Shown here: piece after piece, positions 44,341-55,775 of the stretch
Position numbering within the stretch: position 1 is the first letter of the stretch
Layout of the letters: each line of letters starts with the position of its first letter
Notes under the pieces: model-generated
Told to the model about the DNA's origin: nothing
Database searches by the model: none
What the model saw: the letters and a program-made list of their open reading frames with translations, nothing else
Source of the DNA: Oasisia sp. SBJ-2009
Taxonomy: Eukaryota > Annelida > Polychaeta > Sabellida > Siboglinidae
Direction: 5' to 3'
NCBI GenBank assembly: GCA_964017155.1
Contig: OZ024854.1
Span: forward strand, 51,246,596 to 51,310,595
Length of the DNA stretch: 64,000 nt
Made by a program: the position numbers and the translations under genes

Positions 44341-45405
44341 ATGGAAACTGGTGACACACCAGTACTGACACAAACATCTAGGTCTTTACGAGGTAGCTCA
44401 TCAACAAAAAATAACGCTAAAAAACAGCATAAAGCAAATAAGAAACTGGAGGTAAGTCAAGACCAAGATAGAGAGAATGATAAAAGTGTCTGCCACGACT
44501 GTAACCAAGAAGTAAAGAACAATGATAGAGGAATAGAATGCGACATATGTAAGGGATGGTACCACAAGGAGTGCCAGAAAGTGTCGGATGCACTGTACCA
44601 AGTGCTGATTAGCGAAGAACAAAGACAGATCAGCTGGTATTGTTCATCATGCCAAAGAGGGGCAAAGGCAATTATGACTCAGTTGCTAGTTATGCACGAA
44701 AGACAAAATCAATTCGACCACAAGTTATCTGAAATGGAAAATAAACATGACACATTAAACAACAGGGTGAGTGAAGTTGAGGATGCAGTTGCCAAAGTAG
44801 CAGATCTGCAGGCTCAGGCTGCAAACAAATCCCTTGCTACAAACCAGATTCCACCAATCCTAAATAAAGAAGAAGTAGTTGCCACAGTGTACACCCAAGT
44901 CAATGACAGGATAAATAGAAGGCAAAACATAGTGGTCTATAACGTGCCAGAGGGGACCAGTACCCTAAAAGCAGATAATGTAACTCACGATAGAGAACTT
45001 ATGAAACAATTAACAGAACACACAACAGATGGACAATACCAGCCAGAGAGCCTCCAAGTACGGAGATTAGGGAGCAGAGCTAACACCGAGACTGGGACAG
45101 ATGAGACAAGAAGCCGGCCCCTGCTTGTGACCTTTCCAGGTGAAGACAAAAAAGCTTCAGTCATGAAAAACTTACACAAACTAAAAAACAAAGGTGAACC
45201 CTTCAGTGGAATGGTCATTAAACATGACATGAGCAGGGAGGACAGAGAGAAGGAGCGACTACTGCAGAAAGAGGCAAGAGAAAAAACACAGCAGGAGCAG
45301 ACTTCAAATTTTGTGTACATAGTAAGAGGTCGACCAGGAGAAAGACAAATAATCAAGGTAAAAAAAAGGAGCGAAATGAACAACCCAACTCAGGCACAAG
45401 TGTAG
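44341..45405 (+). CDS. LINE ORF1: PHD finger, coiled coil, RNA-binding-like C-terminus
   Basis: The 354-residue frame starts at ATG 44341. A PHD finger lies at residues about 57-112 (CHDCNQEV, CDICKGWYHKEC, WYCSSCQ). A coiled coil follows (residues about 118-165; HERQNQFDHKLSEMENKHDT). The C-terminal part (RRQNIVVYNVPEG, VRRLGSR, RPLLVTFPGEDKKASVMKNL) resembles the RRM plus C-terminal domain of LINE-1-type ORF1 proteins, which bind RNA and trimerise. The end is Lys-rich, with an A8 tract at 45360-45367 encoding part of VKKRS. Confidence 0.85.
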   Translation: METGDTPVLTQTSRSLRGSSSTKNNAKKQHKANKKLEVSQDQDRENDKSVCHDCNQEVKNNDRGIECDICKGWYHKECQKVSDALYQVLISEEQRQISWYCSSCQRGAKAIMTQLLVMHERQNQFDHKLSEMENKHDTLNNRVSEVEDAVAKVADLQAQAANKSLATNQIPPILNKEEVVATVYTQVNDRINRRQNIVVYNVPEGTSTLKADNVTHDRELMKQLTEHTTDGQYQPESLQVRRLGSRANTETGTDETRSRPLLVTFPGEDKKASVMKNLHKLKNKGEPFSGMVIKHDMSREDREKERLLQKEAREKTQQEQTSNFVYIVRGRPGERQIIKVKKRSEMNNPTQAQV

Positions 45406-48365
45406 GGGAAATAATTGTGTGGTATTCTAATGCAGATGTATTAACAAAAGACAAACTAACAGAACTTAAATGTAGAATAAATAACAACTCCACTCCACCC
45501 CATATTATAGCTATATCAGAGGTAAAACCTAAACACTTTAAGAGAAAACTTACACTACAGGAATACAATCTGGAAGGCTATTCTATGGAAACCATAAATA
45601 TGAATGAAAATAAAGGTAGAGGGATGATGCTATTTATCCACAATTCGCTACCGTTTCAAGCGCACCATTTTGAAGTTGATTTTAACGAGGCACTGTTTTG
45701 CACCTTGAAACTGAAGGGGAAGGAAACACTTCTTGTAGGTTCATTTTATAGAAGCCCCAACAGCACTACTGAAAACAATGATAACCTAAATGAGCTACTA
45801 GAGAAAATAAGTGAAAAAAAAATTTCACACGTCCTTCTACTTGGAGACTTCAATTACCCAAAGATTGATTGGAAAATAATGTGTACGTCGGTTCCAAGTA
45901 TAGAAGACAAAGAGTTTAAATTTATCGAAAAGCTTCGAGATTGTTATCTCATCCAACATATAACTGAACCCACTAGAGGTAGAGGGACAACAGAGCCATC
46001 ACTTCTTGACTTAGTAATCACCAGTGAGGATTCCGAAATTGTGTCTATTGATACAGCCTCAGCACTAGGGAAAAGTGACCACTCCATAATCAAAGTGATT
46101 CTTAACTGCACACCAATACATGAGCCGATCAGAAAAACTGTTTATAAATACGATAAGGGAGACTACCCCAAAATGGAGGACATGTTAAGCATTGATTGGG
46201 ATGCCGAATTTTTAGAACATGAGGGTGATGTGCAAGCACAATGGGACATTTTTACAATGAAACATAGAGAAGCTGTAGAAAGGTGTATACCTAAAAAGGT
46301 GATGTCAGAAAGAACAAAAAAATACCCGGTACCACTAAATGTAAAATTAAGAGCTAAAATCAGAAGAAAAAATAGACTGTGGAAGAAATATCTTCTAACT
46401 AGAGATGTCCAAGCTTACCAGGAATACTGCAGATTACGCAATCAGGTTAGGAGGTTAACAAGAAAGGCACAAAAAATATATGAAAAAAGTATCATTAGCC
46501 AAATAAAAGAGAATCCTAAGAAATTTTGGCAATACGCCCAGGCAAAAATGAAGACAAGAACGGGTATACCCAACTTAATAAAAAGTGATTTGAAAGATGA
46601 CTTAACAAACTCAGACTCGGAAAAAGCAGAGCTATTGGCTGATTATTTCTCTTCAGTATTTACAATTGAACCACAAGAGAAAACTCCTGAGGAACCTATA
46701 AGATGTTATAATACAGTTGAAACGTGTACTATTAACCCATCAGTAGTAGCAGCAAAACTAAAAAAACTAAAAACATTTAAATCACCTGGACCTGATGGCA
46801 TACACCCCAGGGTCTTAAATGAATTAGCAGACTGCATCAGTATTCCATTATCAATTATTTTTAACACATCTCTAACAACAGGCAAACTACCCAAAGAATG
46901 GAAACAGGCTAACATATCTCCAATCCATAAGAAAGGAAGTAAAACATTACCTCAAAATTACCGACCAGTCAGTATAACAAGTGTAGTGGGTAAGATAATG
47001 GAAGAAATAATTAGAGACACCATCACTGTACATATGAAAGAAAATGAGCTATTGAGTAAATGTCAGTTTGGTTTTGTAAAGGGCCGCTCAACAGTACTTC
47101 AACTATTAAAGGTATTAGATATATGGACTGAAACGCTGGACAATGGAGGCTGTATTGATGTAATATATTGTGATTTTATGAAAGCATTTGACAAGGTCCC
47201 ACATTCAAAACTTATAAAAAAAATCCAGAGCTATGGAATAAAGGGAAACCTAATTAACTGGATCATAGATCTACTTTCACATAGAAAGCAACGAATACGA
47301 ATTAACAACATATTTTCTAACTGGCAAGAAGTGATCAGTGGAATACCACAAGGATCTGTGATCGGCCCCCTTCTTTTTGTTATCTTCATAAATGATCTAC
47401 CTGATGTTATAAAAAACTCTCATATTTTCCTATTTGCAGATGATATGAAACTTTTTAACCCTATTTATAATGAAGATAACTGCAACATCCTACAAAAGGA
47501 TCTCACCTCAGCGGAGAAATGGTCAGAAACATCACTACTGAAATTTCATCCTGATAAATGTTGTAACATGCGAATTGGACGTTCCTCCATAAGAAATGAT
47601 GGATACACAATGGGTAAAGATCAGAAAACAATTAATAAAGCAGAAACAGTAAAGGATATTGGAGTAACTTTTGACTCATCACTTAACTTCGAGGCACATA
47701 TGTCAGAAAAAATTAATAAAGCCAATTCTATGATGGGGATAATTCGACGCACTTTTGAATATCTAGATGATAAGTGTTTTTCTACTGTTTTTAAGTCTCT
47801 TGTCCGACCACATATCGAGTATGCAAACCAGGTATGGAGTCCATATTTAATGAAACACATAACAGCACTTGAAAATGTTCAGCGTCGAGCAACTAAATTA
47901 ATTCCTGGATATAAGGAACTGGATTATAAAGAACGTCTAATAAGATTAAAGCTACCAACTCTTTCATACCGTCGACTTAGGGGAGACATGATAGAAATTT
48001 ACAAAATATTAACTGGGAAATATGATTCTACTGTTACATCAAATTTTGTTACATTAAGGGATAATGATTCAATAACGAGAGGGCACAACCTAAAAATATT
48101 TAAAGAAAGATGCCGATTGAACATCCGAAAAAATTCATTTGTATACCGATCTACTGATGTATGGAATAGTCTGCCACAGTCTGTGGTAGATGCTTCATCA
48201 GTCCAATCATTTGAAGGTAGACTTGATAAACTATGGAAAAATCATCCTATAAAAAATGATTTTACGGCACCACCTCAACTATGGACTGTGTCACCTTTAG
48301 ACGCATGCGCACAGTCTCAAATCAATGATCAAGACAGAGCTGGCACAAGAGGCAGAAATGCCTAA
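45366..48365 (+). CDS. LINE ORF2: APE endonuclease and reverse transcriptase
   Basis: The frame is open from the A-tract at 45360-45367 and has no ATG before about 45584, which is already inside the endonuclease. Initiation by -1 frameshift from ORF1, or at a non-AUG codon, is therefore likely. Endonuclease motifs are WYSNADVL (Asn), AISEVKP (Glu), GSFYRSPN, LGDFNYPKIDW and KSDHSII. RT motifs are FKSPGPDGIHP, YCDFMKAFDKVPH (motif A Asp at 47172-47174), SGIPQGSVIGPLLFVIFIND and LFADDMKLF (motif C Asp pair at 47439-47444). The C-terminal region holds VRPHIEYANQVWSPY and DVWNSLPQSVV. All catalytic residues seem present, so it could be functional. Confidence 0.9.
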   Translation, partial: KERNEQPNSGTSVGEIIVWYSNADVLTKDKLTELKCRINNNSTPPHIIAISEVKPKHFKRKLTLQEYNLEGYSMETINMNENKGRGMMLFIHNSLPFQAHHFEVDFNEALFCTLKLKGKETLLVGSFYRSPNSTTENNDNLNELLEKISEKKISHVLLLGDFNYPKIDWKIMCTSVPSIEDKEFKFIEKLRDCYLIQHITEPTRGRGTTEPSLLDLVITSEDSEIVSIDTASALGKSDHSIIKVILNCTPIHEPIRKTVYKYDKGDYPKMEDMLSIDWDAEFLEHEGDVQAQWDIFTMKHREAVERCIPKKVMSERTKKYPVPLNVKLRAKIRRKNRLWKKYLLTRDVQAYQEYCRLRNQVRRLTRKAQKIYEKSIISQIKENPKKFWQYAQAKMKTRTGIPNLIKSDLKDDLTNSDSEKAELLADYFSSVFTIEPQEKTPEEPIRCYNTVETCTINPSVVAAKLKKLKTFKSPGPDGIHPRVLNELADCISIPLSIIFNTSLTTGKLPKEWKQANISPIHKKGSKTLPQNYRPVSITSVVGKIMEEIIRDTITVHMKENELLSKCQFGFVKGRSTVLQLLKVLDIWTETLDNGGCIDVIYCDFMKAFDKVPHSKLIKKIQSYGIKGNLINWIIDLLSHRKQRIRINNIFSNWQEVISGIPQGSVIGPLLFVIFINDLPDVIKNSHIFLFADDMKLFNPIYNEDNCNILQKDLTSAEKWSETSLLKFHPDKCCNMRIGRSSIRNDGYTMGKDQKTINKAETVKDIGVTFDSSLNFEAHMSEKINKANSMMGIIRRTFEYLDDKCFSTVFKSLVRPHIEYANQVWSPYLMKHITALENVQRRATKLIPGYKELDYKERLIRLKLPTLSYRRLRGDMIEIYKILTGKYDSTVTSNFVTLRDNDSITRGHNLKIFKERCRLNIRKNSFVYRSTDVWNSLPQSVVDASSVQSFEGRLDKLWKNHPIKNDFTAPPQLWTVSPLDACAQSQINDQDRAGTRGRNA

Positions 48366-48405
48366 TTCAGCCAGAAAAGGACCTGTAAGAACCTGTAAGA
48401 ATTAG

Positions 48406-50970
<2,565 letters not shown>

Positions 50971-50976
50971 TTGCAG

Positions 50977-53007
50977 AACCACAACATGTCTCGCTTGGTG
51001 GCTGTCTTTGCGGATTCGATTTTCAAGTATCTGCCACAGAGCTTAGATGGTGTCCAGTTCGAGCTGCACTGTAGACGAGGAGTTGGTGTCAATGGCCCTC
51101 GCCGAGGTAAGAAATTCTGATAGTTTATTGTCAATGAGGCACAACACTGTGTCAATGTATATAATTGTATGTGTATTATACAATAGTGTTACCATACATG
51201 TGGTCATTCTAAGTGAATAAATTATCGTAAAATAGTACACTTCTGGCTAGCATATGGGTGATGAGGCAATTGCGGTGATGAGCGAGTAAAATAATGTTAT
51301 AACCCCTTCGCAGCTAATACGTACTTCCTCGGAGTATTATTTTGCCCTTTATGGGTGATACTAATAAACTATAAAGTTCATAAATTGATCTACAGGAAGC
51401 GTATTCACATCGTTCAGCCAATAAATGATTATTACCGGATACTGACGAATTTATATATCTTTGACAAATATTCTACAATAAGCTTGAAAAACGATCATCA
51501 GGTAGAAAGTAGGTATTTACGTTAGGAATATCAGCGGACGGTGCCGCTACAGCCTACACTGAATAATTATAATGTCTATGTCTATGTCATGAGTATGACG
51601 TCTACGACACGTCTCCCATATGATAAAATATAGTCGAAGCTACGAACGAAGATATCCGTTAAGATATTGCTAAAGTTCAACTTACGTTCAATAAATAACG
51701 CATTAATTTATATAATAATTGGTATATCAACATCAATATGTTAAGAAACAGTGATCTTGCCGCAAAATGCTGCATGCAGCGTCGTAGGCGTAGCATGTTT
51801 TGTATGTGTTCCGTCCACTAGAACTGGTATTTATTTGCATAATAATTTGAACATGGCCTGACTTTGGAATTGTATGTTCATGTATACTCCTGAATGTACA
51901 CACATTATCTATAACTCACTTGTTATTTATAAGAGCATTTTGAGGCATTTAAATTTATGTGAACTAAATATACATGACTTAGTTGACAGTTGTATATAGT
52001 TGGTATTCATCCAGTACAGAGCAATGGAGCTACAAGTATTGCAGGTATAGGTAGTGAAGATAGTTTTACAGGTGGAGCTATAAGTACTGCCTGTGTAGGT
52101 AGTGTAAATAGTTTGATGTTGGATGCATGATGGAGGTATGAGCCACAATGCAAACAATTCCTTGTGCATTTTTAATGTAACTTTGTAATAAACTGTCTTA
52201 TTTACTTATTTTAAATAGCCAATTTATCACATACTTTCTACTTTCAGTACTTGCTGAGACAGACCGACCCTCTGGATGTTGACGCGGTACTTCTGCACGT
52301 TGGGACGAACCACCTTCAGTCCATCTGTGACGACATTCGCCAGCTGGACAAGACTCTGGATCAGCACCGGCGACTGATTGCAGACACACAAGAGATGTAC
52401 CCAGGAGTGCCTCTTGTTGTGTCTGCAGTACTCCCCCGTTATGATGAGTGAGCACCACCTCCCACCAGTGTATATTAACATAGTATTCGTATTGAAAAAA
52501 TGCACTAATCTACATTAATGTTTCCAAGGATATAGGCAGAAAAAAAGTTATTATTAATATATTCGATTGAAGTCAGATAGAATTCTTTACTGTTGTCTAA
52601 GTAGTATAATTATTCACCATATTACCATATCTCCTCAATTGTTATCTTCTTATTGCTACTATTTATTATATTGTTTAAAATATTTGTACATTTTTTTAAA
52701 TAATAATTTATTTATTGGTATTACAAACATAAATGAAAATTAGTAAAATTCATTGTTTACTCAGTTTCCTTCTTTTGCTCAGTGACGACCTGTATGAGAC
52801 TGGCCTTCTCTGGAATGGACGGCTGCACCAGGTGACTGCCCAGATCCCTGGCGTGTGCTTCTGGGATTGGGATTGCATTCTCTCCCAGCCCAGATACTTT
52901 GCTGTTGATGGTCTACACCCTTCGCTGGAAGGCAACACCCTTCTACACAAGATGACAGCCAGCCGCATCCAACAGATGCTGTCAACTGACAGACAAGGCC
53001 AGCTCAA
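50977..53007 (+). pseudogene. Transposon-encoded SGNH/GDSL hydrolase (exons 50977-51106, 52248-52447, 52783-53007)
   Basis: Exon 1 is preceded by CTTGCAG and has its ATG at 50986. It reads MSRLVAVFADSIFKYLPQSL, where ADS replaces GDS of block I and keeps the Ser. The donor is GAG|GTAAGA. Exon 2 holds VDAVLLHVGTNHLQS (block III) and VPLVVSAVLP. Exon 3 holds VFW-like CFWDWDCIL and VDGLHPSLEGNTLL (block V, Asp-x-x-His). Phases fit across exons except for a 4-nt tandem duplication near 52261-52268 (GACCGACC), which shifts the frame early in exon 2. Copy 2 lacks this duplication. SGNH enzymes hydrolyse esters or acyl groups; no substrate can be read from the sequence. Relatives exist in CR1 ORF1 and Ngaro elements. 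Confidence 0.8.
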
Positions 53008-53266
53008 GTAAGTATAAATAAAATTTTGTTTTATTGTAGAACTAAAATAAACATAACGCTATGACTGTCCTTAGAAATAGTATAACGTATCATGCTTGTG
53101 TATAGCTGCAGTTGGTTCAACAAATGCTTGTACATGACCTTCTAAACAGTGGTTGTTCGCTTTTCATTTCTTATGTCTACATCGTACCTATTATGTTTGA
53201 ACAGGTTTGTTGTCTGAAAAACAATTTATCATGAATTACTTGAAAATAGAAAATATGTTTTTGCAG

Positions 53267-53550
53267 GGAGGCAGATATGGTAGCCAGGGAACTCACACGT
53301 ACCCGAGCAGAACATCGGCGGCGCATGGTAGCCAAGGTGCAAGTCAAGGGCATCAGGGCACCTCAGCTCAACACAGGTAGACATGACTCTGGACCAGTGC
53401 GGACCTATGGCAATTATTTGCTACCTGGCACAGGACACCCTGCTGTGAGGCCCTACTGTGAGTCTGGACACCCTAGAAGACCACATCTTGATCAGCGTGG
53501 CAGGAGTGCCCATTGCCATCCCACCAGGACAACTGCATTCACGTTGCATG
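53267..53550 (+). CDS. Possible extra exon linking SGNH and C2H2 parts
   Basis: After TTTTTGCAG the frame is open and continuous in phase with SGNH exon 3 (KEADMVARELTRTRAEHRRR). It is basic and His/Arg-rich, then Gly/Pro-rich, and ends before a GTACAT donor candidate. I recognise no domain. Copy 2 does not seem to have a counterpart, and the phase does not fit the next exon, so its place in the mature message is uncertain. Confidence 0.4.
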
Positions 53551-53683
53551 GTACATACAATGGAAGTTCATAATATTTTATTTTAATGCAGTTCTCTAAC
53601 ATATAAGAATGAACTCTCAACCCAAACAATACAAAAGCTAATTAAAAATTACAGATAAATAAAAATTGCTAATGGTATAATTA

Positions 53684-53691
<8 letters not shown>

Positions 53692-53767
<76 letters not shown>

Positions 53768-53773
53768 TATATA
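53692..53773. repeat. (AT)n microsatellite between transposon exons
   Basis: About 80 bp of near-perfect AT repeat. Confidence 0.95.
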
Positions 53774-53902
53774 GTATCTGTGTCTGTCTGCCTGCCATAT
53801 GACGGATTAATTACCAGGTGAACTAATTTTAGATGGCATAATTTATGCAGTGATGGACTCAAGAATGGCTGATATGTTGTCATAGACATGTTTTCATTCC
53901 AG

Positions 53903-55775
53903 CACCACTCAGCTGTCCCGGAACATAAGGCAAGGATCCAGCAGCATGAGCAGACACCGTGCCACAGACCTGCTGTACAATGCTGTGCAGTCCAGTGTCC
54001 CTTCTGCCCTGTGGTCTGCAAATCACAGGATGTGCTACTTGACCATGTCCTCGTAAAGCATCGCAACCTTTGCCGCGGTGCAGATGCTGGAGGTGGTGGT
54101 AAGCATTCTTCTGTGTCACAGCAGCCACTGGACACAGACACTCCAGTGACTGACATGACAGACATGACAGTGGTAGGAGATGTGAGTCGTGTGATGTGTC
54201 AAATTAGTCCAACAGTTGTAGGTGGTGGACCACATCCTCCACATGTAAGTAGCCAAAACCAATCAGCATCATGCTTTGTTAACACCAGAAATAAATTATT
54301 TAACTCCATATTTCCTGAAGTACTTAGATCTAGGCAAGTTCACATTCAATCTGGAAATAATGCTAAATTTACATCTACTGATCCCAGTCAGTATCCATAT
54401 ATGCCACCTTTATGCCAGATAGATGAAATTTTACACTATATTGAGACAAATCACATCGATACAGCCAGTATTAAGTTGGATTATGGCTCTTATTCAGTGG
54501 AAACAATTACACTTTTTAAAACATTTTATACAGGAGAAGAACATTCAAGACAAAGTTAGGATGGAAATTAATTGGGCAGAACAACAAAATTACTTAATGA
54601 TAGATGGTGTTTCACAGCTTAATCAAAGCTGTTTAGATGAATATTTGCAAATTGTTCTGAACTATGCTGAAAATGACACAGTATCTATAACAAATAACCA
54701 GTACTACGTAGAAGATCTTACATTTCTTTTTGGTGAACGTTGGCTGTCAAATTCTCTTCTAATGCAGGTTAGTGTAATGCTGAATGCAAAATTTCATGAG
54801 ACTAAAACTTGGGTGTACTATGCATCAGATTTACAACATCACACAGATTTTGACACACAGATTTGCCAACAATTTGCAAATATTCATGATGGACAAATTA
54901 TTTTGTTTGTGCCTGTTGGTAGTAATGGTGGAACATGTTTCATGGGTAGTTTGCAAGTGTCTAATACAGATGGAACTAACATTTTGTTACAGTCTAATCA
55001 CTTCGCACTGGCAGTATATTCAATTGAATTTAATATTGTAATCTATGCTGATACACTTGGGTGGGAAATGCCAGAAACAGTTAAGAATATATTTCAGAAA
55101 ATATCAGAAGGCTTAGGGAAGCCAACTCCTCTTTATAACTTCTGTCACCGACCTGGGGCTGATACTGGCTCACATACCTGTTCACATCTGTGTTCGCTTA
55201 AATATCCATTACAGACATGTTCATCTATTTGCGGAGTATCTGTGATAATAGGAGCCTCACTAGCAAGTTTACACCGGACTAGTTTCTATGGTCTTGCTGT
55301 TCCAAATTCCCAAATTAAGACAAATGATATTGATTACCTGCACAACATTTCTCCCTATTCACACTTCTTGAGACAGGTGATCATGCAATGGATAATGACA
55401 GGCACAGTTGATGTGAATATGCTAATACAGAAACCAAAATTAAATGTAAAGCTTTCCCATGGCAGCTACCAAAGTGTGAATGTTAGTCGTAATAACATGA
55501 GCAACAAACCCGCGTCTATCCCCGTGCCAGCTATTAGTATCACCAGATTTAATAACAGTAGTAGCAGGTATCAAACAATGTTTAATGATAAGAAACAAAG
55601 CAAATTTGACACCTACATTCTCCCATTAAAAATTATGAGAAGTACTGAAACCCCATATGTTCTTGATTATGCAAACATAGCAAATCTCATAATTAATAAA
55701 CCAATGGTTTCAGTTGTTAAGTCCAAGTTTCTGAGGCTACGTGTAATTGTATATAATGGAAAAAAAAGTCTCTAA
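53903..55775 (+). pseudogene. C2H2 zinc finger plus Ulp1/C48-like cysteine protease
   Basis: An acceptor (CATTCCAG) leads into a His/Cys-rich start. A C2H2 finger follows, CPFCPVVCKSQDVLLDHVLV then KHRNLC (about 53998-54080). After a low-complexity stretch comes a conserved block, TSTDPSQYPYMPPLCQIDEI then LDYGSYS. Near 54545 a one-base shift moves the frame; copy 2 is continuous there. The protease core follows with the Ulp1 triad plus oxyanion Gln: His in SNHFALAVYS (54999-55001), Asp in IYADTLGW (55050-55052), Gln in PLQTCSSICGV (55212-55214) and the nucleophile Cys (55230-55232). Ulp1-fold enzymes cleave ubiquitin-like modifiers in cells; the target here is unknown. The frame ends at 55775, overlapping the transposase start. 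Confidence 0.8.

Larger units (their letters stand above)
44341..48405 (+). mobile_element. APE-type LINE (CR1-like), both ORFs intact
   Basis: ORF1 (44341-45405) and ORF2 (to 48365) are free of stops and frameshifts apart from the natural -1 frame change between them. The 3' end shows two copies of ACCTGTAAGA (48384-48403), a short terminal repeat of the kind CR1-like elements use in place of poly-A. The 5' end is not fixed. No target duplication was found. Integrity suggests recent activity. Confidence 0.85.

Noticed and set aside
44341..48405. Domesticated host gene with PHD finger
   Set aside because: ORF1-EN-RT order, short 3' tandem tail and related fragments elsewhere identify a LINE.
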